From: an uncultured Geobacteraceae bacterium
GTDB taxonomy: Bacteria; Desulfobacterota; Desulfuromonadia; Geobacterales; Pseudopelobacteraceae
Length of the DNA: 6,783 nucleotides
Direction of reading: 5' to 3'
Assembly (NCBI GenBank): GCA_903879825.1
Contig: CAIRND010000579.1
Span: 1 to 6,783, forward strand
Shown here piece after piece: positions 1 through 5,491 of the stretch. A model generated the notes under the pieces. It made no database searches. It was not told the origin of the DNA and saw only the letters and a program-made list of their open reading frames with translations. Each line of letters begins with the position of its first letter. The stretch's first letter is position 1. The translations under genes were made by a program, and so were the position numbers.

Positions 1-36
1 GCCACCAACGGCATATATCAGTAAACGTTTGATCAT
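1..36 (-). CDS. Start of an unidentified leftward gene (partial)
   Basis: An ATG on the minus strand at 36-34 opens a frame that stays open to the window edge and reads MIKRLLIYAVGG. A G-rich Shine-Dalgarno sequence (GGGGGA, minus strand, 49-44) lies 7 bases before it, which is ideal spacing and the main support for a real gene. The basic residues followed by a hydrophobic run would suit a signal peptide or an N-terminal membrane segment, but 12 codons are too few to name a family. The gene would be transcribed divergently from cbiF. It could still be a chance start. Confidence 0.42.
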   Translation of the reverse strand, partial: MIKRLLIYAVGG

Positions 37-149
37 TGTTTCATCCCCCAAGAATTATGTGTCACAGGCTTATACCATATTATGAGCATTTTGATAGTGG
101 CAAACATGCAACTTTCTGTATGAGCAATCTGGCCTAACGCCCCTCCAAC

Positions 150-178
150 TTGACAGGGAGACGCGTAACAGCTACAAG
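150..178 (+). promoter_or_regulatory. Candidate sigma70-type promoter for cbiF-cbiG-pdxA
   Basis: A perfect -35 hexamer TTGACA (150-155) is followed by a 17-base spacer and TACAAG (173-178), which matches four of six bases of the -10 consensus. Transcription would start near 185 and leave a leader of about 36 bases before the cbiF start at 221. Such a leader is too short for a cobalamin riboswitch, so this operon is not obviously controlled by B12 at the leader level. The call rests on sequence match only. Confidence 0.5.
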
Positions 179-210
179 AAACTAACGACTTTCTGAAATT
201 TTGAAACGAT

Positions 211-214
211 GGAG
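211..214 (+). promoter_or_regulatory. Ribosome binding site that fixes the cbiF start
   Basis: GGAG lies 6 bases before the ATG at 221. The upstream in-frame ATG at 209 overlaps this GGAG and has no site of its own, so 221 is the better start. The same arrangement, with an ATG overlapping the GGAG, occurs before the receiver gene at 3308-3325. Confidence 0.6.
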
Positions 215-220
215 AACACA

Positions 221-1000
221 ATGTCAGCCAGAGTATCTTTTGTAGGTGCGGGTCCGGGAGCAGCTGACCTGATAACTATTCGTGGGGCGCGACTCCTGCG
301 ACATGCAGATGTCGTCATCTATGCTGGCAGCCTCGTGGATCTGAAGCTGGTGCAACGCTATGCAACCAGGGCCGATATTTATGATTCCGCCGGGATGACA
401 CTCCCTGAAGTAATCACCGTTATGACCGATGCCATGGCACTGAACCGGAACGTCGTCCGGCTGCATACCGGCGACCCATCCATCTTTGGGGCCATTCAGG
501 AGCAGATGGAGGCCCTTGATCAATTGGAAATAGAGTATCAAGTCGTGCCAGGGGTAACCAGTGCCTTTGCTGCAGCTGCTGCACTCAAGCAGGAACTGAC
601 ACTGCCAGAGGTTTCCCAGACCGTTATAATCACACGAATTGAAGGACGTACGCCGGTGCCCGAACGGGAACAATTGCATGCAATAGCCCAACTTGGTGCG
701 ACAATGGTGATTTACCTTTCGGTTGGTATGGTCGAAAAAGTTGTTGCTCAGTTGCTACAGGGTGCATATACGGCTGACACCCCAGCGGCGGTCGTCTGCC
801 GTGCATCCTGGGACGACGAGCAGATTATTCAATGTACACTGTCCGGGCTTGCAGAAAAAGTGAAGCAGGCGGGCATCGACCGCCAAGCACTCATAATTGT
901 TGGCAACGTACTGGCAGCAAGGCGTGAGGGGCTTAAAGCCAAGTCACTGTTATATGACAGCCAGTTTTCACATGGTTTCCGGGAAGGCCATGTCGCCTGA
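221..1000 (+). CDS. cbiF: Cobalt-precorrin-4 C11-methyltransferase (CbiF/CobM)
   Basis: This cytoplasmic enzyme transfers a methyl group from SAM to C-11 of the corrin precursor during cobalamin synthesis. The 259-residue product has the normal length and the tetrapyrrole methylase pattern: an N-terminal glycine-rich motif VSFVGAGPGAADLIT (5-19), VIYAGSLVD (32-40), the signature VVRLHTGDPSIFG (78-90), the VVPGVTSAFAAAAAL segment (108-122) and a late SAM-site strand, ALIIVGNVL (223-231). These are typical of CbiF/CobM rather than of the other corrin methylases. The neighbour cbiG belongs to the oxygen-independent route, so the substrate is probably cobalt-precorrin-4 and the name CbiF fits better than CobM. 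The gene opens a three-gene operon and overlaps cbiG by 11 bases. The start at 221 is chosen for its GGAG site; one at 209 would add four residues. Confidence 0.93.
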   Translation: MSARVSFVGAGPGAADLITIRGARLLRHADVVIYAGSLVDLKLVQRYATRADIYDSAGMTLPEVITVMTDAMALNRNVVRLHTGDPSIFGAIQEQMEALDQLEIEYQVVPGVTSAFAAAAALKQELTLPEVSQTVIITRIEGRTPVPEREQLHAIAQLGATMVIYLSVGMVEKVVAQLLQGAYTADTPAAVVCRASWDDEQIIQCTLSGLAEKVKQAGIDRQALIIVGNVLAARREGLKAKSLLYDSQFSHGFREGHVA

Positions 1001-2081
1001 GATGCGCATAGCAGTAATTGCCATCACCAGAGGGGGAGCCCTGCTGGGCCGCCGGCTCTGTAACGAAACAGTAGGCTTCGAATTATATGCATCCAGCCGT
1101 TATGCCGGCCATATAGATAATCGCTGTCATTGCTTCGAACCAGCTGAATTGAAAGCCCTGATCGCGACGATCTGGAGTACATACGACGGCTTCGTCTGTA
1201 TCATGGCGACCGGCATAGTGGTGCGAATGGTCGCACCGCTGCTCGTATCAAAAGAGACCGATCCGGCGGTTGTCTGTATGGATGATGCCGGCAGATTCGC
1301 TGTTTCGCTCCTTTCCGGACATCTTGGCGGGGGCAACGAGTTGGCGGAACGCTGTGCCCGCATCGTTGCTGCCCAGGCGGTAATCACAACTGCCACCGAT
1401 GCCAATAATCTCCCCTCCTTCGACATGCTGGCAAAAGAGCAGGGGTGGATTATTGAAGATATCAGCCGGGTCAAAATCCTCAACACTCTGTTACTTGATG
1501 ACGGAGTAATTGCAGCAGTAGACCAGACAGGACGGGCCCAGCAGTGGCTGAAGGGACGCGGCAGAGTCACCTTTTATGAAACTTTTGTCGAGGCCGCGGC
1601 GAGCGCTGCAGCCGGCTTTTTGTTTATCACCAATAAACGTCTGCCACTGCAGATCAACCGGGAAAACGTGTTGATCCTGCGTCCCCGCAATCTGGTGCTC
1701 GGCATCGGCTGCAATCGCGGCACACCTGCCGATGAAATTGATGAACTTGTGAGCCGTCACCTTTCGCAGCTGTTCCTCTCTCTTAAAAGCGTCTGTTGCA
1801 TCGCCTCTGTTGCGGCCAAGCGAGACGAAATCGGCCTGATAGAATACGCCGCGCGCCTTGGCGTCCCGTTGCACTGCTTTGAAAGCAATGAGCTGAGTCA
1901 GATCATCTTTCCCTCACCCCCTTCTGCACATGCGCTCGCAGCGGTTGGTGTTGCCGGAGTCGCCGAACCGGCTGCGATTCTTGCTTCCGGCGGCGGACGC
2001 CTGTTGCTGAAAAAGGTTAAATCCGTAAACGTCACCCTGGCGATAGCGGAGTGTACACCGGAGGAGTTACCCTATGTCTGA
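990..2081 (+). CDS. cbiG: Cobalt-precorrin-5A hydrolase (CbiG)
   Basis: CbiG opens the delta-lactone of cobalt-precorrin-5A and releases the C-20 carbon as acetaldehyde, the ring-contraction step specific to anaerobic cobalamin synthesis. The 363-residue product shows the expected order: an N-terminal domain with VCIMATGIVVRMVAPLL (69-85) and MDDAGRFAVSLLSGHLGGGN (97-116), a linker domain around TDANNLPSFDMLA (136-148), and a C-terminal domain beginning LVLGIGCNRGTP (235-246), with IASVAAKRDEIGL (271-283) and ASGGGRLLLKK (332-342). The length is normal. The frame is open back to 897, but homology begins around MRIAVIAITRGG. The ATG at 990 follows GGGAAGG (981-987) and overlaps the cbiF stop, so it is preferred; the ATG at 1002 (359 residues) is a close alternative. 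Translational coupling to cbiF and pdxA is likely. Confidence 0.92.
   Translation: MSPEMRIAVIAITRGGALLGRRLCNETVGFELYASSRYAGHIDNRCHCFEPAELKALIATIWSTYDGFVCIMATGIVVRMVAPLLVSKETDPAVVCMDDAGRFAVSLLSGHLGGGNELAERCARIVAAQAVITTATDANNLPSFDMLAKEQGWIIEDISRVKILNTLLLDDGVIAAVDQTGRAQQWLKGRGRVTFYETFVEAAASAAAGFLFITNKRLPLQINRENVLILRPRNLVLGIGCNRGTPADEIDELVSRHLSQLFLSLKSVCCIASVAAKRDEIGLIEYAARLGVPLHCFESNELSQIIFPSPPSAHALAAVGVAGVAEPAAILASGGGRLLLKKVKSVNVTLAIAECTPEELPYV
2060..2066 (+). promoter_or_regulatory. Strong ribosome binding site for pdxA inside the cbiG end
   Basis: GGAGGAG, the strongest Shine-Dalgarno match in the window, ends 7 bases before the pdxA ATG at 2074 and lies within the last codons of cbiG. It supports both the chosen start and independent ribosome loading on pdxA, in addition to coupling through the 8-base overlap of the two genes. 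Confidence 0.75.
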
Positions 2082-3069
2082 ACGACCTGTTATCGCCATA
2101 ACCATGGGCGACCCGTGCGGGATTGGCCCCGAAATAATCGTCAAGGCGCTGCAATCACCAGAGGTATGGAACAGCAGTATTCCTCTGGTGATCGGCGATC
2201 GGACAGCTCTGGAGCGGGCGCTCTCTGTCTGCGACTCTCCACTGAAAATCAGGGAGGTACACTCAGCTTCAGACGCGCGGACTGTGCCTGAGCGGACGAT
2301 TCCGCTACTGGCGCTTTCGCATCTTGCGGAGACAGATATTGCCTACGGTGCTCCTTCTGTGGCGGCAGGCGATGCCGTCTTCCGTTATATCTGCCATGCG
2401 GCGCAGCTCTGCCTGGGCGGCCAGGTTTCAGCTATGGTTACCGCACCGATCAGCAAGGAAGCCATGCATCGGGCGGGACACGACTATCCGGGCCACACCG
2501 AATTGCTGGCTGAATTGTGCGGGACTGACAACTTTGTCATGATGCTGGCCGGAGATATTCTGAGGGTCAGCCTGGTAACGATCCATGAAGCGCTGCATGA
2601 TGTCCCGCGCCTGGTAACATTTGAACAGGTGCTCAAAACGATCCGTGTCACGGCGGAGGGGGTCGCACGCCTGACAGGAACGACTTCCCCGCGGCTGGCT
2701 GTTCTGGCGCTCAACCCGCATTGCGGCGAGGCAGGAAAATTCGGCACTCAGGAAACAGAGATCATCGTGCCGGCGATTACCGCCGCCTGCAAGGAAGGAA
2801 TCCGCGCCGAAGGGCCTTTATCCGCCGACACCCTGTTCCATTTTGCCCAGCAGGGTACGTACGATGGCGTGGTTGCCATGTACCACGATCAGGGGTTGAT
2901 CCCACTCAAAATGCTGCACTTTGACGATGCAGTAAATATAACGTTAGGGCTGCCGATCATTCGCACCTCTGTTGATCACGGTACCGCATACAATCTGGCC
3001 GGCACAGGCAGTGCCTCAGAAAAAAGCCTGTTGGCGGCACTCAGAATGGCAAGAAAAATGATCGTGTAA
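2074..3069 (+). CDS. pdxA: 4-hydroxythreonine-4-phosphate dehydrogenase family protein (PdxA)
   Basis: PdxA enzymes oxidise 4-phosphohydroxy-L-threonine with NAD(P) and decarboxylate it to 3-amino-2-oxopropyl phosphate for pyridoxal phosphate synthesis. The 331-residue product is full length and starts with the family signature MGDPCGIGPE (11-20). It keeps the substrate-binding GHTE (140-143) and three metal-ligand histidines, H171 in TIHEAL, H216 in NPHCGE and H271 in YHDQG. Their spacings of 45 and 55 match my recollection of the E. coli enzyme. GPLSADTLF (247-255) and TSVDHGTAYNLAGTG (298-312) complete the pattern. The family also contains PdxA2 enzymes that act on phosphorylated threonate or erythronate; sequence alone does not separate them here, and their usual DUF1537 kinase partner is absent from the window. 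The gene overlaps cbiG by 8 bases, so it belongs to the corrin operon, which is unusual for a B6 gene. Confidence 0.9.
   Translation: MSERPVIAITMGDPCGIGPEIIVKALQSPEVWNSSIPLVIGDRTALERALSVCDSPLKIREVHSASDARTVPERTIPLLALSHLAETDIAYGAPSVAAGDAVFRYICHAAQLCLGGQVSAMVTAPISKEAMHRAGHDYPGHTELLAELCGTDNFVMMLAGDILRVSLVTIHEALHDVPRLVTFEQVLKTIRVTAEGVARLTGTTSPRLAVLALNPHCGEAGKFGTQETEIIVPAITAACKEGIRAEGPLSADTLFHFAQQGTYDGVVAMYHDQGLIPLKMLHFDDAVNITLGLPIIRTSVDHGTAYNLAGTGSASEKSLLAALRMARKMIV
2154..2192. repeat. Perfect 11-bp inverted repeat in the 5' part of pdxA
   Basis: ATCACCAGAGG (2154-2164) is exactly complementary to CCTCTGGTGAT (2182-2192) across a 17-base loop, and three weaker pairs continue inside after one mismatch. 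It begins about 80 bases after the pdxA start and is not followed by a T-run, so it is not an ordinary terminator. It could form an mRNA hairpin early in the pdxA message or mark a protein site. Coding constraint alone could have produced it by chance. Confidence 0.6.
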
Positions 3070-3322
3070 TAGCTTGTTATATTCAGTCCCCATACACTTC
3101 GCAGACACTCCGCAGACTACATCAGCGTAAATACCTGTAGGACTATACTGACAGTAAAGACCCATATTGAAATTAAGTGTTTTTTTGTATATTTTGTCAC
3201 GAGTAGACAAAAATATTAGCTACTATTTATAAAATATTAACTAATTTGTAACTAAAATAGCCTTTGTTTGCTGCTTTTATCACTAAAATATATGAGAAAA
3301 ACAAAATATGGGAGAACATAAA
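3070..3322. other. AT-rich intergenic spacer between pdxA and the receiver gene
   Basis: No convincing gene lies in these 253 bases. The left part holds two copies of CGCAGAC (3100-3106 and 3111-3117) exactly 11 bp apart, and a small dyad TACTG-A-CAGTA (3146-3156). From about 3160 the sequence is very AT-rich and contains a T-run (3180-3186), a candidate promoter at 3204-3233 and repeated ATATTA/ACTA words. No clear intrinsic terminator for the cbiF-cbiG-pdxA operon can be seen, since the T-run lacks a good adjoining stem. Confidence 0.6.
3204..3233 (+). promoter_or_regulatory. Candidate promoter for the receiver-Hpt pair
   Basis: TAGACA (3204-3209, five of six bases of the -35 consensus) and TATAAA (3228-3233, five of six of the -10 consensus) are 18 bases apart in an AT-rich tract. 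Transcription would start near 3240, giving a leader of roughly 80 bases before the ATG at 3323. AT-rich DNA yields such matches easily, so confidence is limited. Confidence 0.35.
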
Positions 3323-3748
3323 ATGTCCAGTAACACACAATCAACTCCAAAAACCCGGCTACTGGTGGCGGACGACAATCCATTCATCCTTGATCTGGTC
3401 CAGGTCATGCTGAACAAACTCAATCATCCGGAGGCCGTCTTTGCAACCAACGGACTGGAAGCTGTGACAGCCTGGAAGACACAACCGTTCGATATGATTT
3501 TAATGGATTGCCAAATGCCGGAGATGGACGGCTATGAGGCGACCAGATCCATTCGAAAACTTGAAAGCGAAACAACCACCAACCATCCCGCCATTATCGT
3601 CGCCATGACCGGTGATGCCACGCAGAGAAATCGAGTACTGTGCCGTGAAGTCGGCATGGATCTGTTATTACCAAAACCATTCACCATCTCTGACTTTAAA
3701 ATATTAATCGAATCGGAACCCACCACCCTGCGGAGCGCCGAAAAATGA
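3323..3748 (+). CDS. Single-domain response regulator (receiver-only, CheY-like)
   Basis: This is a cytoplasmic phosphoacceptor protein with no output domain. Of its 141 residues, about 11-130 form one receiver domain. It has the acidic pair D17/D18 in LLVADDNPF, the phosphoacceptor D62 in ILMDCQMPEMDGYEATR, the switch threonine T96 in VAMTGD and the conserved lysine K118 in LPKPF, so it should be phosphorylatable. The MDCQMPEMDG style is typical of receivers attached to hybrid histidine kinases, which suggests descent from such a protein. The ATG at 3323 follows GGAG (3311-3314) by 8 bases; an upstream in-frame ATG at 3308 overlaps that site and is less likely. The gene overlaps the Hpt gene by ATGA, so the two are probably made together and interact in a phosphorelay. 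The partner kinase and the output are not in the window. Confidence 0.9.
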   Translation: MSSNTQSTPKTRLLVADDNPFILDLVQVMLNKLNHPEAVFATNGLEAVTAWKTQPFDMILMDCQMPEMDGYEATRSIRKLESETTTNHPAIIVAMTGDATQRNRVLCREVGMDLLLPKPFTISDFKILIESEPTTLRSAEK

Positions 3749-4134
3749 CAACTCAGACGGCAGGCCGCGGCTCTGAACTAACTGCCATTGATTGGAATGT
3801 GCTTGATGCCCTGAAGGTGCTCCAAAAACCGGGAAAACCTGATGTGCGCGAAAAACTCATCAACTCCTACCTCTCATCATCGCCATCATTACTTGAGCGC
3901 GCCAAAACTGCAGTCACTGAAGCAGACGGCCCCGCACTGATGCGTGCAGCCCATTCCATAAAATCAAGCAGCGTTGCAATTGGTGCCATATTTTTTGGAA
4001 AAACCTGCTTCGAGCTTGAGCTGCTCGGCAGATTAAATAACCTGGACGACTCTCACGCTGTTCTGGAGCGGGCAGAGCGCGAATTCAACGCGGTCTGCAC
4101 CGCCTTATGTGGTGCACTGAAACAGATGAGTTAG
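3745..4134 (+). CDS. Histidine phosphotransfer (Hpt) domain protein
   Basis: Hpt proteins relay phosphoryl groups between receiver domains through one histidine on a four-helix bundle. The 129-residue product is a single Hpt domain with the signature AAHSIKSSSVAIGA (68-81), where H70 is the phosphorylated residue and K73 and G80 are the usual conserved neighbours. Helical segments before it (VREKLINSYLSSSPSLLERA, 34-53) and after it (LDDSHAVLERAEREFNAV) fit the bundle. No kinase, receiver or membrane part is attached. The start ATG overlaps the receiver stop (ATGA), and a GGAG at 3732-3735 lies 9 bases upstream. The receiver and Hpt genes look like separated modules of a hybrid-kinase relay, and the damaged receiver fragment immediately downstream supports that idea. 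The kinase that feeds it is unknown. Confidence 0.88.
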   Translation: MTTQTAGRGSELTAIDWNVLDALKVLQKPGKPDVREKLINSYLSSSPSLLERAKTAVTEADGPALMRAAHSIKSSSVAIGAIFFGKTCFELELLGRLNNLDDSHAVLERAEREFNAVCTALCGALKQMS

Positions 4135-4184
4135 CCGAGAAACGGTTCTTCGCCGAGTATTCAAATAAGGTTTCACATGGATAT

Positions 4185-4325
4185 AAAACCCAACTGACTG
4201 CAAACGCCATGGATGGTGCCAGAGAGCGCTGCCTGGCTGCCGGGATGGACGACTATATTGCGAAACATTTTAAACCAAATCAACTCCAGGCTTTTCTGAA
4301 TCTCTGGGCCAGACCACCACGCTGA
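4185..4325 (+). pseudogene. Remnant C-terminal third of a second receiver domain
   Basis: The frame reads KTQLTANAMDGARERCLAAG followed by MDDYIAKHFKPNQLQAFLNL, which is the last part of a CheY-like receiver: the switch threonine in LTANAM, the GMDDY turn and the conserved lysine of the usual AKPFKP motif. The proline after that lysine is changed to histidine (codon CAT, one base from CCT). The first two thirds of the domain, including the acidic pocket and the phosphoacceptor aspartate, are missing. The frame is open from 4107, but that start lies inside the Hpt gene in another frame and codes for nothing receiver-like before 4185. I see no ribosome site before the internal ATG at 4209, so this is probably an untranslated gene scar. 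A tiny expressed peptide of about 38 residues cannot be ruled out. Confidence 0.72.
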
Positions 4326-4326
4326 C

Positions 4327-4396
4327 AAAAATAAGCGCCGAGTAACAAAAGAGCGCTTCTTAGGAAGCTTTCCACTTGCACTCGGCGCTTGTTTTT
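4327..4396. terminator. Long symmetrical hairpin, probable bidirectional terminator
   Basis: AAGCGCCGAGT (4333-4343) pairs perfectly with ACTCGGCGCTT (4380-4390). The stem extends outward through a T·G wobble into AAAAA (4327-4331) against TTTTT (4392-4396), about 17 pairs in total. The A-tract on one side and T-tract on the other allow termination in both directions. The 36-base loop contains a second small hairpin, GCTTC-TTAG-GAAGC (4355-4368). It lies just after the receiver remnant and 15 bases before mqnE, so its main job is probably to end the receiver-Hpt transcript. Confidence 0.7.
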
Positions 4397-4404
4397 CGTA
4401 GACT
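4376..4404 (+). promoter_or_regulatory. Weak candidate promoter for mqnE inside the hairpin 3' arm
   Basis: TTGCAC (4376-4381), a 17-base spacer and TAGACT (4399-4404, four of six bases of the -10 consensus) would place the transcription start at about 4411, directly at the mqnE ATG (4412). A promoter here would explain how mqnE is transcribed just beyond a terminator. The -35 match is poor (three of six), so this is a suggestion only. Confidence 0.3.
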
Positions 4405-4411
4405 CCCCGCC

Positions 4412-5491
4412 ATGATAACTTTTAAAACCATATCCGCAAAAGTCCACACCTCTCAGCGTATCTCCACTGATGAAGCGCTTTTTTTGTTCACATCCAACGA
4501 TCTGCTGGCGATTGGAGAATTGGCCGCGCTGGCCAATAAGCGCAAAAACGGCGCGAATGTTTATTTCAATGTTAACCGCCACATCAACCCGACCAACGTC
4601 TGTGTCAATCGGTGTGCCTTTTGTGCCTTTTCACGAACGGCTGGTGAAGAAGGTGCCTATACCCTGGCGATTGATGAAATCTGTCGCCGGGCACGCGAAG
4701 CGGAACAAGACGCAGCAACCGAAGTGCATATCGTCGGCGGCCTGCACCCGGACCTGCCATTCGAGTTTTATGAGCAGACTCTTCAGGCCATCCGCACCGC
4801 GGCACCACGGTTGCACATCAAAGCTTTTACCGCCGTAGAGATCGAATATTTTTCCCGTATTTCCGGCCTGACTATTGAACAGGTATTTCAGCGTCTTATC
4901 AGCGCCGGCCTTGGTTCCATGCCGGGCGGCGGAGCTGAAATCCTGGTAGAGGACGTTCGTCAAAAAATCTGCCCGGAAAAGATATCGGGTGCACAGTGGC
5001 TGGAGATCATCCGCCTGGCGCATTTGGCAGGGCTGAAGACCAACGCCACCATGCTTTACGGCCATGTCGAAACGGCTGCCGACCGAATAGCTCACATGGA
5101 AATGCTCCGCACCCTCCAGGATGAAACCGGCGGCTTTCAGGCTTTTATCCCGCTGGCGTTCCAGGCGGAAAACTCGGATTTGAAGCTTGATCTTAAAGGC
5201 ACGTCCGGCCTTGACGATCTCAAAACATTAGCAATAGCGCGCATTTTTCTCGATAATTTTGACCACATCAAAGCCTACTGGATTATGCTTGGCGAGAAAA
5301 TCGCCCAGGTTTCGCTTGCGTTCGGAGTAAACGATCTGGATGGCACCGTTATTGAGGAGAAGATCGGTCACGATGCCGGAGCTCAAAGTCCACAATCCCT
5401 TACAAAAGAGGGTATCATCCGCCTGATTAGTAATGCCGGAAAAATTCCCGTAGAGCGTGACACCCTGTACAATCCGCTTCGCAGGTATTGA
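4412..5491 (+). CDS. mqnE: Aminofutalosine synthase (MqnE), radical SAM
   Basis: MqnE joins 3-[(1-carboxyvinyl)oxy]benzoate to the adenosyl part of SAM to give aminofutalosine, an early step of the futalosine route to menaquinone. The 359-residue product is full length. The radical-SAM cluster motif CVNRCAFC (C64, C68, C71) sits in NVNRHINPTNVC, followed by GGLHPDLPFEFYE (109-121), HIKAFTAVEI (135-144), GLGSMPGGGAEI (166-177), LKTNATMLYGHVET (208-221) and LQDETGGFQAFIPLAFQ (235-251), ending in PVERDTLYN (346-354). The NRHINPTN and GSMPGGGAE wording fits MqnE better than the related cyclase MqnC or CofH. The start is the ATG at 4412; an in-frame TTG at 4376 lies within the hairpin and is unlikely. 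No Shine-Dalgarno sequence precedes the ATG. The stop overlaps the next start by one base (TGATG). Confidence 0.92.
   Translation: MITFKTISAKVHTSQRISTDEALFLFTSNDLLAIGELAALANKRKNGANVYFNVNRHINPTNVCVNRCAFCAFSRTAGEEGAYTLAIDEICRRAREAEQDAATEVHIVGGLHPDLPFEFYEQTLQAIRTAAPRLHIKAFTAVEIEYFSRISGLTIEQVFQRLISAGLGSMPGGGAEILVEDVRQKICPEKISGAQWLEIIRLAHLAGLKTNATMLYGHVETAADRIAHMEMLRTLQDETGGFQAFIPLAFQAENSDLKLDLKGTSGLDDLKTLAIARIFLDNFDHIKAYWIMLGEKIAQVSLAFGVNDLDGTVIEEKIGHDAGAQSPQSLTKEGIIRLISNAGKIPVERDTLYNPLRRY

Noticed and set aside
95..111. Sigma54-like site around TGGCA at 96-100
   Set aside because: The GG and GC elements are not spaced as a -24/-12 promoter requires, whereas a sigma70-type promoter is present nearby.
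60..208. Cobalamin riboswitch in the cbiF leader, prompted by a CAGGGAGAC stretch resembling part of a B12 box
   Set aside because: The rest of the B12 box and the upstream conserved riboswitch motifs are not visible, and a good promoter at 150-178 leaves a leader of only about 36 bases.
897..989. N-terminal extension of CbiG by 31 residues, since the frame is open from 897
   Set aside because: This stretch lies wholly inside cbiF, has no resemblance to CbiG, and better starts exist at 990 and 1002.
1217..1240. Hairpin AGTGGTGCGA-ATGG-TCGCACCGCT inside cbiG
   Set aside because: It is a ten-pair stem with one wobble in GC-rich codons of a conserved motif; repeats of this quality are plausible by chance, and position gives no regulatory argument.
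1936..1977. Bulged 11-bp inverted repeat near the 3' end of cbiG
   Set aside because: It is GC-rich coding sequence with a bulge and no T-run, and it can be explained by the codons of the C-terminal domain.
3016..3210. Small minus-strand protein in the spacer after pdxA
   Set aside because: It overlaps the end of pdxA, has no ribosome site or recognisable sequence, and has the composition of AT-rich non-coding DNA.
4107..4184. A frameshift that splits an Hpt-receiver fusion gene
   Set aside because: Joining the frames would not restore a receiver: its first two thirds, with the acidic pocket and phosphoacceptor, are absent in every frame between the Hpt stop and 4185.
4327..4396. Integron attC site or a miniature inverted-repeat element
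   Set aside because: No attC core sites (GTTRRRY/RYYYAAC) and no flanking target duplication are seen; the flanking A- and T-tracts fit a bidirectional terminator.
4631..5095. Long antisense open frames, such as the one opposite mqnE and similar ones opposite cbiF and cbiG
   Set aside because: They lie entirely opposite well-conserved genes, encode no recognisable protein and have no convincing ribosome sites.
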